Shown: positions 16,565-26,434 of the stretch, one piece after another
Layout: the number at the start of each line of letters is the position of its first letter
Position numbering within the stretch: the stretch's first letter is position 1
Source: Pseudomonadota bacterium
GTDB lineage: Bacteria; Pseudomonadota; Alphaproteobacteria; Rhodospirillales; Magnetospirillaceae
DNA length: 64,000 nucleotides
Assembly (NCBI GenBank): GCA_023458315.1
Contig: JAEXAH010000142.1
Location: forward strand, 45,138-109,137
Direction: 5' to 3'
Notes under the pieces: model-generated
Told to the model about the DNA's origin: nothing
Database searches by the model: none
The model's input: the letters and a program-made list of their open reading frames with translations, nothing else
Translations under genes and position numbers: made by a program

Positions 16565-16593
16565 TTGCATGGCCCGGCGCTTTTCTGTATAGA
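16565..16593 (+). promoter_or_regulatory. Promoter of rpmE
   Basis: TTGCAT (16565-16570), 17 bases, TATAGA (16588-16593), about 30 bases before the rpmE ATG. Confidence 0.7.
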
Positions 16594-16622
16594 GGCGCCT
16601 TCGATTTGCGGAGCAGTACGCC

Positions 16623-16847
16623 ATGAAGAACGACATTCATCCGGACTACCACGAGATCAACGTGGTCATGACGGACGGCACCGAGTTCACGACCAAGTCG
16701 ACCTGGGGCAAGCCGGGCGACACCATGCGTCTGGACATCGACCCGAAGTCCCATCCGGCCTGGACCGGCGTTCACCGCATGGTGGATACCGGCGGCCAGA
16801 TCGCGAAGTTCAACAAGCGCTTCGCCAGCTTCGGCATCAAGTCGTAA
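16623..16847 (+). CDS. rpmE: 50S ribosomal protein L31
   Basis: A 74-residue ribosomal protein starting MKNDIHPDYHEINV and containing the conserved STWGKPGD and SHPAWTG segments. The zinc-binding cysteine pairs of the C+ type are absent, so this is the zinc-independent C- form. It has its own promoter and terminator. Confidence 0.97.
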   Translation: MKNDIHPDYHEINVVMTDGTEFTTKSTWGKPGDTMRLDIDPKSHPAWTGVHRMVDTGGQIAKFNKRFASFGIKS

Positions 16848-16901
16848 GGTGATCGACGGCGGCCTTCGGGTCGCCGTTTCCCGTTCCGCCGCCGCAAGTT
16901 C

Positions 16902-16927
16902 AGGCCGCCCGCAGGGGCGGCCTTTTC
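16902..16927 (+). terminator. Terminator after rpmE
   Basis: AGGCCGCCC (16902-16910) and GGGCGGCCT (16915-16923) followed by TTTCTGCTTTTT. Confidence 0.75.
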
Positions 16928-17041
16928 TGCTTTTTCATGGACTTCGGCGGGCGAAGCGGGTACAGCAGACGGCAAGGGAAGCCGTCACTCTGGCCTGTCA
17001 CAAGGAAAGATCGGCCGGGGAGGATTGGGGTACCAGCAGCC

Positions 17042-18901
17042 ATGATCATCGTCCATTACGAGGTATACGTCCTCGAAGGCCGGGGCTGGATGCTGCACGC
17101 CCGTTTTCCACGTACCGAGCGGGAAACCGCCATCCTTGAAGCCAAGGAACTGGAAAACACGCTAAGCATCCGCGTCCGCGTGCTGCGCGAAACCTATTAC
17201 ACCGACGACAACAGCTTCGAGGAAGCCGAGGTCTACTGCACCCAGGGCGCGCCACGCGACATGGGCAAGCAAGGCGGCGGCCATGCCCAGGCACGCGCGG
17301 CGGGTGGCGGCGCGGCCGCCCGGGCCCGCACGCCAGCCGCCGCCAGCGCCCGGTCCTCGTCCTCCACCACCACCTTCCGCCAGCCGCCCAAACGGCGCCG
17401 CCCGCCCGAGGAAACCGCCCACGCCCGCCAGTTGATGGCCCGGCTGCTGGCCATCACCGCCGTGGCCCTGGCCGCCGCCTTGCTGAGCATCAAACTGATG
17501 CCCGAGGCCATCCAGTTGCTGTGGAAGATGGGCTTCAACCTGACCGTCACCCGCGAAAGCTACGGCCAGTTGCTGTTCCTGGTGTTCGTCGGCACGTTCC
17601 TGCTGGTGGCGGTGCCGCTGGCCATGCGCTTCCTGCCGCGCCAGACCGCCATCCCGCAATTCCGCAAACCCGGCTTCGCCTGGGGCGGCGGCGGCGCCAA
17701 GCCGGTGCAAAGCGCCGAGGAGATCCAGCGCGAGCGTCAGGTCAAGAAATCCCTGGACAAGCTGGCCGCCCAGGCCCTGGCCGATGAAGCCAGGGCCAAG
17801 GCCGACGAAGCGGACGAGGACGAGGACGAAACGCCCGCCCCGCTGGACCCCAAGGATTTGGACCTGCCGGAAATCAACCCCGGCCCCGAGGACGCCGCCC
17901 TGCCCGAAATCCGCCCCGATCCCGAGCCGAGGGAGGAAGCCCCCAAGGCCAAGGACGAGGACAAGGGCAAGGACAAAAGCCGCAAGGAAGAGGCCGCCAG
18001 CGTCGAAAGCCTGCAACCCACCGTCATGCGTTTCCTGGACGGTGCCGTGGCCCAGGCCAAGGTACTGGTGCCCAACATGGACGCCTTCACCAAATTCGCC
18101 CTGCACCTGTATCTGGCCGGGGCGGTGGAAACCCTGTGCGACTTCAAGAAGCTGGGCGAAGGCGCCAAGGCCAAGCTGGTGGGCGCCGCCCTGGAAACCC
18201 TGGGCACCAGCGGCGACCTGGCGCGCAAGTTCTATGACAAGCTCGAGGAATACCTGCTGGAACCGCGCTATCTGGGCGTGGTCCAGGCCGGGCGCGACGC
18301 CATGTCCGATTTCATGCTCGGCAACGAGGGCAGCGCCCATCGCGCCCTGCGCGACGCCTTCCTGGAATGGACCAGGAAAAGCGACAAGAAGGCCCAGATC
18401 GTCACCGTCATGTTCACCGACATGGTGGGATCGACCGACATGACCCAGGCCCGCGGCGACGCCGCCGCCCAGGAAGTGGTGCGCAAGCACAATTCCATCG
18501 TGCGCGGCGCCCTGGCCCAGTTCGGCGGCAAGGAAATCAAACATACCGGCGACGGCATCATGGCGTCGTTCGGCACCGCCGCCGCCGCGGTCGAGGCGTC
18601 GGTGGCCATCCAGCGCCAGGTCAACCAGCACAACACCCGCCTGCCCGCCCAGGCGCTGCACCTGCGCATCGGCCTGAACGCCGGCGAACCCATCGAGGAA
18701 GAGGACGATCTGTTCGGCGCCACCGTACAATTGGCCGCCCGCGTCTGCGCCGCCACCAACGCCGATCAGGTGCTGTGCACCGGCGTGGTCAAGGACCTGA
18801 CCGTCGGCAAGGGCGCCGCCAGCTTCCGCTCCATCGGCGACAAATACCTGAAGGGCTTCAAGGACGCGGTGCCGCTGTACGAGGTGGTCTGGGGGGGATA
18901 A
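17042..18901 (+). CDS. Membrane class III adenylate/guanylate cyclase
   Basis: About 619 residues. An N-terminal domain of some 70 residues (MIIVHYEVYVLEGRGW) is followed by a basic, Ala-rich linker. Two membrane segments (about residues 137-160 and 180-205), an acidic Lys/Glu linker and a helical region come next. The C-terminal class III cyclase domain (about residues 450-615) shows both metal Asp residues (FTDMVGST and TGDGIMASF) and the ATVQLAAR segment, so it should be active and make cAMP or cGMP. The ATG at 17042 is chosen from where family-like sequence begins; the ribosome site is weak. Confidence 0.85.
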   Translation: MIIVHYEVYVLEGRGWMLHARFPRTERETAILEAKELENTLSIRVRVLRETYYTDDNSFEEAEVYCTQGAPRDMGKQGGGHAQARAAGGGAAARARTPAAASARSSSSTTTFRQPPKRRRPPEETAHARQLMARLLAITAVALAAALLSIKLMPEAIQLLWKMGFNLTVTRESYGQLLFLVFVGTFLLVAVPLAMRFLPRQTAIPQFRKPGFAWGGGGAKPVQSAEEIQRERQVKKSLDKLAAQALADEARAKADEADEDEDETPAPLDPKDLDLPEINPGPEDAALPEIRPDPEPREEAPKAKDEDKGKDKSRKEEAASVESLQPTVMRFLDGAVAQAKVLVPNMDAFTKFALHLYLAGAVETLCDFKKLGEGAKAKLVGAALETLGTSGDLARKFYDKLEEYLLEPRYLGVVQAGRDAMSDFMLGNEGSAHRALRDAFLEWTRKSDKKAQIVTVMFTDMVGSTDMTQARGDAAAQEVVRKHNSIVRGALAQFGGKEIKHTGDGIMASFGTAAAAVEASVAIQRQVNQHNTRLPAQALHLRIGLNAGEPIEEEDDLFGATVQLAARVCAATNADQVLCTGVVKDLTVGKGAASFRSIGDKYLKGFKDAVPLYEVVWGG

Positions 18902-18904
18902 GTC

Positions 18905-18938
18905 AATGGCCCAGCGCGATTCCGCGCTGAGCCATTTT
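18905..18938. terminator. Terminator between the cyclase gene and flgE
   Basis: AATGGC...GCCATT enclosing AGCGCG...CGCGCT with a two-base internal mismatch, ending in TTTT on the plus strand; it lies between convergent genes. Confidence 0.65.
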
Positions 18939-18956
18939 GGTCGCCGCGCCGCCCTA

Positions 18957-20621
18957 TCAGGTCTTGAGGTCGCGGGCGACGCTGGTCATGTCGTCGGCGG
19001 TCTTGAACACCTGCGAGTTCATGGAATACGCCTTCTGCGTCATGATCATGCGGGTGAATTCGTCCTCGATGGCCACGGTCGAGCTTTCCAGCGACGAGGT
19101 GACGAAACTGGAGGCGCCGGGGGCGTCCTCGATGCCGCTGACCACCAGATCGCCCGCCTCCTTGGTGCGACGGAACAGGGTGCCGGAAATGGGCTCCAGG
19201 GCGTTGTCGGCGGTGAAATTGGCCACCGGAACCTTGAACAAGGTACGCGAGCGGCCGTTGTCGTAATAGCCCACCAACTCACCCTTGGGATTGAAGGTGG
19301 TGGTCATCAGCGTGCCCTTGCCGTAACCGTCCTGGCTGATGGTTCCCAGATACATGCTGCCGTCGTCATACTGGGAAATCTTGGACAGGTCGAAGGCGAC
19401 CGTCGCCGCCCCCGTGGTCGGCGGCGTGCCGGTGGTCCAGGAAAACGCCTGACTGAGCGTGCCGTTGGCCGGGCTGGTCAGCTTGCCGTTATTATCGAAC
19501 GTCACCTCGATGGGGGTCGAGGCGGTGGTGGTGCCGGTGCCGCCGTCGGGATACATGTACCAGGTGTTGACGCCCGACCGCTCGAACCGCAGCGTCGCCG
19601 TGTGTTCGGTGTAATTGGCGTCGAACACCGACACCGGAATATTGAACATGTCGCCGCGCTTGGGCGGCGTCAGGTCCACCGCCTGGCTGGTGCTGCCCGC
19701 CGGGGCGGCCCAGGTGAAGTTGACGGTGGGGTTGGTGGCGGGCGAAATCACCTTGCCGGTGCTGTCCACTTCGACGTCCCAGGTGGAAACGTCCATGGTC
19801 GCGTTGGCCAGACTGGCGGTGGCGGTATAGGTGGTCGCCCCCGTCCGCGTCCAGTTGATGGTCATGCTTTGGTTGGCGGTGCTGGGATCGGTGATGTTCT
19901 GCTGGGTCTGCGAACCGCCGATGCGGGCGTCGCGCGGCAGGTTGGCGATGATGCTGGCCGACGTCGTGGCGCGGCCCGGCATGGTGATGGAACTGGGCTT
20001 CAGCGTCGACGAGGCGTCGACCCCCGCCGTGCCGTTGTTGGGAATGGGACGCGGCGCCAGGGTGTACACCGGCTCCAGCTTGGCGCTGGAGGAAATGGCG
20101 CCGGTGTCGTCGGCCATCCAGCCCAGCAGGTAGCTGCCGTCATTGCTGAGGAAGTACGAACGCGCCAGGGTGGCGTCGGTGTCGGGACCATAGGCGCGGG
20201 TCCAGGCACCGGCGCGGGTGTACAGGACCGAACTGGGGCTGTTGGTGTCGATGGTGGTGGGAACGTTGTCCACCCCCGCCCCGGCCGTCGCCGCCGAAGC
20301 CGCCGCCGCCCCCGAAGTCGGACGGGCCACCATGAAGAAGCCGTTGCCGTTGATGGCAAGGTCGCTCCAGGTGCTGGACGACAGGATGCCGCCCTGCACG
20401 TCGATCAGGTTCCGCTGGGTGGCCTTGACCCCGAAAATGTTCAGGCCGTTGGTGTGCGTGGTCGGCGACGCCTTGTGTTCGGACAGATTGGTCGCGAACA
20501 TCAATTCCTGGCGCTTGTAGCCGGTGGTGTTGACGTTGGAGATGTTCTGGCTGATCGATCCCAGATCATTGGTGAACACCTGCATCGCCGTACTGGCGTT
20601 GGTGAATGCGCCCCACAACAT
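18957..20621 (-). CDS. flgE: Flagellar hook protein FlgE
   Basis: A 554-residue hook protein. The N-terminal rod/hook motif is MLWGAFTNASTAMQVFTNDLG with NISNVNTTGYKRQ; the first core domain contains LAINGNGFFMV, and the C-terminal helix ends MIMTQKAYSMNSQVFKTADDM. The N- and C-terminal helices pack in the hook tube, and the Thr/Gly-rich middle is the exposed part. GGAGG lies before the ATG and a sigma-54 promoter lies upstream. No other flagellar gene is adjacent, so the hook gene is isolated from its cluster here. Confidence 0.94.
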   Translation of the reverse strand: MLWGAFTNASTAMQVFTNDLGSISQNISNVNTTGYKRQELMFATNLSEHKASPTTHTNGLNIFGVKATQRNLIDVQGGILSSSTWSDLAINGNGFFMVARPTSGAAAASAATAGAGVDNVPTTIDTNSPSSVLYTRAGAWTRAYGPDTDATLARSYFLSNDGSYLLGWMADDTGAISSSAKLEPVYTLAPRPIPNNGTAGVDASSTLKPSSITMPGRATTSASIIANLPRDARIGGSQTQQNITDPSTANQSMTINWTRTGATTYTATASLANATMDVSTWDVEVDSTGKVISPATNPTVNFTWAAPAGSTSQAVDLTPPKRGDMFNIPVSVFDANYTEHTATLRFERSGVNTWYMYPDGGTGTTTASTPIEVTFDNNGKLTSPANGTLSQAFSWTTGTPPTTGAATVAFDLSKISQYDDGSMYLGTISQDGYGKGTLMTTTFNPKGELVGYYDNGRSRTLFKVPVANFTADNALEPISGTLFRRTKEAGDLVVSGIEDAPGASSFVTSSLESSTVAIEDEFTRMIMTQKAYSMNSQVFKTADDMTSVARDLKT

Positions 20622-20671
20622 GCCGAGCCTCCTTCAGGCCGCCGAACAGAATATAACCCGGAAACCGGGGT

Positions 20672-20688
20672 TGCAGGCGGCGTGCCAG
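20672..20688 (-). promoter_or_regulatory. Sigma-54 promoter of flgE
   Basis: CTGGCACG-CCGC-CTGCA on the minus strand, with the invariant GG and GC elements exactly ten bases apart. It ends about 50 bases before the flgE ATG, which fits an RpoN-controlled middle flagellar gene. Confidence 0.8.
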
Positions 20689-20865
20689 TTGGAGAATCGT
20701 TTTATTTCAATTGATTAGACTTAACCACACCCGGCAAGAGCTGCCGTCATGCCAGGAAGGCCCTGCCCGCCCGGCAGCTTTTGCCCACGCAGCGGGGGAT
20801 GACGGTGATACGGCCGACCCGGCACATCCGGGCGCGAAAAAACCACCGCCCCCCTACGGCATGTT

Positions 20866-22485
<1,620 letters not shown>

Positions 22486-22517
22486 GGATTTTCGGTTTCC
22501 GGTGAAATGGCCGCTTC

Positions 22518-24719
22518 TTATGCCACAGGATGCCGCCCGCGCAACAGTCGCAGGCCGTTGAACACCACCAGCAGCGAGGCGCCCATGTCGGCGGCGATGG
22601 CCCCCCACAGGGTGGCGATGCCGCCAAAGGCCAGCACGGTGAACAGCAGCTTGATGCCCAGGGCGAAGGCGATGTTCTGGTGCAGCACCCGCCGCATGCG
22701 CCGGGAATGGCCGACCAGCCACGCCAGCCTGCCCAGATCGTCGGACATCAGGGCCAGATCGGCGGTTTCGATGGCGGTGTCGGTTCCGGCGGCGCCCATG
22801 GCGATGCCCAAGGATGCCTTGACCATGGCCGGGGCGTCGTTGACACCGTCGCCGACCATGGCCACGGCGCCGTGGCGGGCCACCAGATCGGCCACCGCCG
22901 CCACCTTGTCCTCGGGCAGCAATTCCGCCCGCACCTCGTCCAGCCCCAGTTGGGCGCCGATGCGTTCGGCGGTGGCGCGGTTGTCGCCGGTCAGCATGAC
23001 CAGCCGCTCGATCCCCGCCCGGCGCAACGCCGCCAGGGCGGCGGCGGCCTCGGGCCGCACCCGGTCGGACAGGGCGATCAGGCCGCAGACATGGCGGTCG
23101 CTGCCGATCACCACCACGCTTCGCCCCTCGGCTTCCAATTGCTCGGCCAGGGCGTGCACTTCCGGCGTCTCGTCGCCGCGTTCCTCCAGATAGCGGTGCG
23201 AGCCCAGCCAATGGACGCGGCCGTCGATGATGCCGGTCGCCCCCTTGCCCGGCAGCGCCTGGACGCCCTGGGCCGGGACGGCGGCCACCCCGCGCGCGGC
23301 GGCGTGGGCCAGGATGGCGCGGGCGATGGGGTGGCCGCTGCGGGCCTCCAGCGCCGCCGCGCGGGCCAGCAACCCGACCTCGTCATGGCCGTTCAGCGCC
23401 ACCACCCGATCCACCGCCAGCCGTCCCTCGGTCACGGTGCCGGTCTTGTCGAAGGCCACCACCCGCAGCCGCGCCGGGCTTTCCAGATGTTCGCCGCCCT
23501 TGACCAGCACACCGGCCCGCGCCGCCGCCGCCATGGCCGCCACCACCGTCACCGGGGTCGAGATCACCAGGGCGCAGGGACAGGCGATGACCAGCAGCAC
23601 CAGCGCGCGATAGATCCATTCATCCCAGCCGCCGCCCGACAGCAGCGGCGGCACCACCGCCACCGCCAGGGCCAGCGCCATGACGATGGGGGTGTAGATG
23701 GCGGCGAAACGGTCGACCCAGCGTTCGGTGGCGGATCGGCGGCTTTGCGCCTCGGCCACCAGCCGGGCGACACGGGCCAGGGTGGTGTCGGCGGCGGCGC
23801 GGGTGTTTTCCACCTCCAGCACGCCATCGCCGTTGACGGTGCCCGCGAACACTTCGGCCCCCGGCTGCTTGGCCACCGGCACGCTTTCGCCGGTGACGGG
23901 GGCCTGATCCACGGCGCTTTCACCGCTCCGCACCCGACCGTCCAGCGGAATACGTTCGCCGGGATGGACCACGAACAGCGCCCCCACCGGCACCGCCTCG
24001 GGGGCGATTTCGCTTTCGCTTCCGTCGGCGTGGCGCAGGCGCGCCACCGTCGGCGTCAAGTCCATCAGCGCGGCGATGGCCCGCCGCGCCCGCCCGGCGC
24101 TCCAGCTTTCCAGGGCCAGCGACAGCGCGAACAGGAACGAGACGGTCGCCGCCTCGAGCCAGTCGCCCAGGGCCACCGCCCCCGCCACCGCCACGCACAT
24201 CAGCAGGTTCATGTCCGGCCGCAGCCGCCGCGCCGCCAGCATCGCCTTGGGCAGCACCAGCCACAGGCCGATCAGGATGGCGACGGCAAAGGCCGGGCGC
24301 GCCAGCCACGGCCCGGCGCCCAGCAGGTCCGCCGCCCAGCCGATGGCGGTGGCCAGGGCGCTGGCCGCCGCCAGACCGGCCTGGACCGTGCGGCGGCGGT
24401 CCTGATGGTCATGACCCGAGGCCGCCGCCCACGGCACCGCGCGCATGCCGGTGCGGGCCACCGCCGCCATGATGGCGTCGGCATCGGCCCCCTGCCCCGG
24501 TTCCAGCACCACCATGCGGCCGTTGAGCACGTCGAAGGCCAGATTGTCGGCGCCGCCCACCAGCGGCCCGACCTCGGCCCTGAGGATCGCCACCTCTTCG
24601 GCGCAATCCAGGCCGCTGACCCGGAACGACCGGCCGCGACCGGCGGCGACCGGCGCGGCGGGCGCCGGATCGGCCTTGCGGTCGTGGCAGTGGTTGTTGG
24701 CGCAGCATTGGGCGGCCAT
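22518..24719 (-). CDS. Heavy-metal P1B-type ATPase (Zn/Cd/Pb export)
   Basis: A 733-residue inner-membrane efflux pump. It has a Cys/His-rich start (CCANNHCHD), an HMA-like domain whose metal loop reads GLDCAEEVA with one Cys and two Glu, the membrane metal site CPC in ACPCALVIS, the phosphorylation motif DKTGT, and the hinge GDGVNDAPA. The CPC plus the DCAEE loop fits the Zn/Cd/Pb group better than the Cu group. The ATG at 24719 has AAGGAG upstream. It is divergent from a ZntR/CadR-like MerR regulator that shares its operator. Confidence 0.92.
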   Translation of the reverse strand: MAAQCCANNHCHDRKADPAPAAPVAAGRGRSFRVSGLDCAEEVAILRAEVGPLVGGADNLAFDVLNGRMVVLEPGQGADADAIMAAVARTGMRAVPWAAASGHDHQDRRRTVQAGLAAASALATAIGWAADLLGAGPWLARPAFAVAILIGLWLVLPKAMLAARRLRPDMNLLMCVAVAGAVALGDWLEAATVSFLFALSLALESWSAGRARRAIAALMDLTPTVARLRHADGSESEIAPEAVPVGALFVVHPGERIPLDGRVRSGESAVDQAPVTGESVPVAKQPGAEVFAGTVNGDGVLEVENTRAAADTTLARVARLVAEAQSRRSATERWVDRFAAIYTPIVMALALAVAVVPPLLSGGGWDEWIYRALVLLVIACPCALVISTPVTVVAAMAAAARAGVLVKGGEHLESPARLRVVAFDKTGTVTEGRLAVDRVVALNGHDEVGLLARAAALEARSGHPIARAILAHAAARGVAAVPAQGVQALPGKGATGIIDGRVHWLGSHRYLEERGDETPEVHALAEQLEAEGRSVVVIGSDRHVCGLIALSDRVRPEAAAALAALRRAGIERLVMLTGDNRATAERIGAQLGLDEVRAELLPEDKVAAVADLVARHGAVAMVGDGVNDAPAMVKASLGIAMGAAGTDTAIETADLALMSDDLGRLAWLVGHSRRMRRVLHQNIAFALGIKLLFTVLAFGGIATLWGAIAADMGASLLVVFNGLRLLRGRHPVA

Positions 24720-24762
24720 GGCGATGCTCCTTGTGTTCGATCGGACCATGGAGGCATGCTGG

Positions 24763-24786
24763 ACCCTGTAGTCACTACAGGGTCAA
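24763..24786. promoter_or_regulatory. MerR-type operator and promoter
   Basis: A perfect dyad ACCCTGTAGT-C-ACTACAGGGT (24763-24783). On the minus strand TTGACC (24781-24786) precedes it, and a weak -10 (CAGCAT) follows a 19-base spacer, so the dyad fills the overlong spacer exactly as in mer- and znt-type promoters. It drives the P-type ATPase, and the regulator ATG is only ten bases away on the other side. Confidence 0.85.
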
Positions 24787-24792
24787 GAGGCC

Positions 24793-25185
24793 ATGAAAGC
24801 CCTCAGCATCGGCAAGCTTGGCGAGCGGACCGGCGTCAACGTGGAAACCATCCGCTATTACGAGAAGATCGGCCTGTTGCCGGAACCCGGCCGCAGCGCA
24901 TCGGGATACCGGCAATACGGCGACGAGCATTTGCGCCGCCTGCATTTCATCCGGCGCGGCCGCGACCTGGGCTTTTCCATCGAGGCCATCCGCGAATTGC
25001 TGCGACTGGCGGTGCATCCGGAATATCCGTGCCAGGACGCCGACCGGCTGGCGGCCGAGCATCTGGCCGAGGTCGAGCGCAAGATCGCCGAACTGGAACG
25101 GCTGCGCGGCGCCCTGCGCGGCATGGTCAATTGCTGCGCCCACACCGTCGCCGAGTGCAGGATCATCGACGCCCTGGCGTCGTGA
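24793..25185 (+). CDS. MerR-family metal regulator (ZntR/CadR-like)
   Basis: A 130-residue metal-responsive activator. The winged helix-turn-helix is LSIGKLGERTGVNVETIRYYEKIGLL, followed by GRSASGYRQYG and a long dimer helix. Metal-site cysteines are seen at PCQD (near residue 78) and in the C-terminal NCCAHTVAEC, the arrangement of Zn/Cd/Pb sensors. It lies beside its dyad operator and the efflux ATPase. The last codons form the first unit of a tandem repeat. Confidence 0.93.
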   Translation: MKALSIGKLGERTGVNVETIRYYEKIGLLPEPGRSASGYRQYGDEHLRRLHFIRRGRDLGFSIEAIRELLRLAVHPEYPCQDADRLAAEHLAEVERKIAELERLRGALRGMVNCCAHTVAECRIIDALAS

Positions 25186-25239
25186 AGGATGATCCACGCC
25201 CTGGCGTCGTGAAGGATGGGCTACGCCCTGGCGTCGTGA
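25171..25239 (+). repeat. 27-bp tandem repeat at the end of the merR-type gene
   Basis: Units 25171-25197, 25198-25224 and a partial 25225-25239 all begin GCCCTGGCGTCGTGAA; the first carries the last codons and stop of the regulator. A weaker fourth unit precedes it inside the gene. Each extra unit repeats the stop codon outside the reading frame's end. Confidence 0.85.
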
Positions 25240-25245
25240 ACCAAG

Positions 25246-25275
25246 CAAAAAGGCCCCGCCGTTTCCAGCGGGGCC
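25246..25275 (-). terminator. Terminator of the nap operon
   Basis: GGCCCCGC (25252-25259) and GCGGGGCC (25268-25275), followed on the minus strand by five T. It lies about 20 bases past the napC stop. Confidence 0.8.
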
Positions 25276-25295
25276 AGTCTTGCGTTCCGAGGGGA

Positions 25296-25961
25296 TTATT
25301 GCTTCTTGTGAACCGCGTTCCAGGTTTCGTTCAACTCGCGCTCGGCGTTGAACGCGCCCTGGGGCAGCTTGTGGGCCACGCCCTTGTGGCAGTCGATACA
25401 GGTCTTGCCTTCTTCCATGGCTTCGTCATGGCGGATCTGCGCCCGCTTCTGCTGCCGCGACAGGTCGAAGCTGGAGAAGCTGTGGCAGTTCCGGCATTCC
25501 CGCGAATCGGTTTCCTTCATGCGGGTCCATTCATTCTTGGCCAGCGTCAGGCGCTTGGCCTCGAACTTCTCGCGCGTGTCGATGGTGCCCAGAACCTTGT
25601 GCAGAACCTCGTTCGACGCCTGGATCTTGCGCTTGATCTTGTAGAACCACGGCCGGGGCACGTGGCAATCCGGGCAGGTGGCGCGCACGCCGGACCGGTT
25701 CTGGTCGTGGATGGTGCCGCGATATTCACGATAGACGTTCTGTTCCATCTCGTGGCAGCTGATGCAGAACGCCTCGGTGTTGGTCAGTTCCATGGCGGTG
25801 TTGAAACCGCCCCAGAAGATGATGCCGCCGGCGAAGCCGACCACCAGCAGGGCGCCCAGCGACCAACGGCCCGACGGCTTGCGCAGCATCGACCACATCT
25901 GGCACAGCAGGCCCTTGAGGCCCGGCTTGGCCGTGGCGGCGGCTTCGTTGTCGTTGCTCAT
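25296..25961 (-). CDS. napC: Membrane tetraheme cytochrome c NapC
   Basis: NapC passes electrons from quinol to the periplasmic NapAB. One membrane anchor (about residues 33-55) is followed by four CXXCH hemes: CISCH, CPDCH, CRNCH and CIDCH. The length of 221 residues is normal. It is the last gene of the nap operon. The presence of both NapC and NapGH offers two quinol routes. Confidence 0.96.
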   Translation of the reverse strand: MSNDNEAAATAKPGLKGLLCQMWSMLRKPSGRWSLGALLVVGFAGGIIFWGGFNTAMELTNTEAFCISCHEMEQNVYREYRGTIHDQNRSGVRATCPDCHVPRPWFYKIKRKIQASNEVLHKVLGTIDTREKFEAKRLTLAKNEWTRMKETDSRECRNCHSFSSFDLSRQQKRAQIRHDEAMEEGKTCIDCHKGVAHKLPQGAFNAERELNETWNAVHKKQ

Positions 25962-25982
25962 GACCGAGATCCTTTCGCGGCG

Positions 25983-26429
25983 TCAGCGGTTGGTGACGGC
26001 CGGCTGGAACTTGTTTTCCACCAGCGGCTTGGCGTCGACCTGCGGCACGTGGCACTGGGTGCAGACATAGCGGTTGCCGTTCACCGTGTCCTGGCGCACG
26101 CCGTTGCGGTCGAGATAGTGCAGGTCCGAAATCTTCGGCGCCTTTTCCTGGTCGGAATACGGCCATTCATGGCAACGCAGGCACTGGTTGACCTTGAGGT
26201 CGATCTCGTATTTTTCCGTGGTGTGCGGCACCAGCGGCGGCTGCTGACGATAGGCACGCTCCAGCTTGACGCCGTCCTGAACCTTGAAGGTTTCCGGCGC
26301 CTTGTCGGGCGTGTTGACGGCGGAACCGCGCAGACCCTTCAGGTCCTCGGCGGAAACGGTCGCGCTCCCCATGCCGAGGCCGAGGGCCAGGCCCAGGGCG
26401 ACGGCGATAGCCATGATCTTGGTCTTCAC
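25983..26429 (-). CDS. napB: Diheme cytochrome NapB
   Basis: The small electron-transfer subunit of periplasmic nitrate reductase. A signal peptide (KIMAIAVALGLALGLG, cut near VSA-ED) precedes two hemes, CLRCH and CTQCH, with the HEWPYSDQEKAP region typical of NapB. I use the GTG at 26429, which lies eight bases after AAGGGGAG; no ATG is well placed. About 148 residues. Confidence 0.94.
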   Translation of the reverse strand: MKTKIMAIAVALGLALGLGMGSATVSAEDLKGLRGSAVNTPDKAPETFKVQDGVKLERAYRQQPPLVPHTTEKYEIDLKVNQCLRCHEWPYSDQEKAPKISDLHYLDRNGVRQDTVNGNRYVCTQCHVPQVDAKPLVENKFQPAVTNR

Positions 26430-26434
26430 AGCAC

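Noticed and set aside
25171..25239. CRISPR-like direct repeats
   Set aside because: The copies are contiguous, with no spacers, and include a gene end; no cas genes are present.
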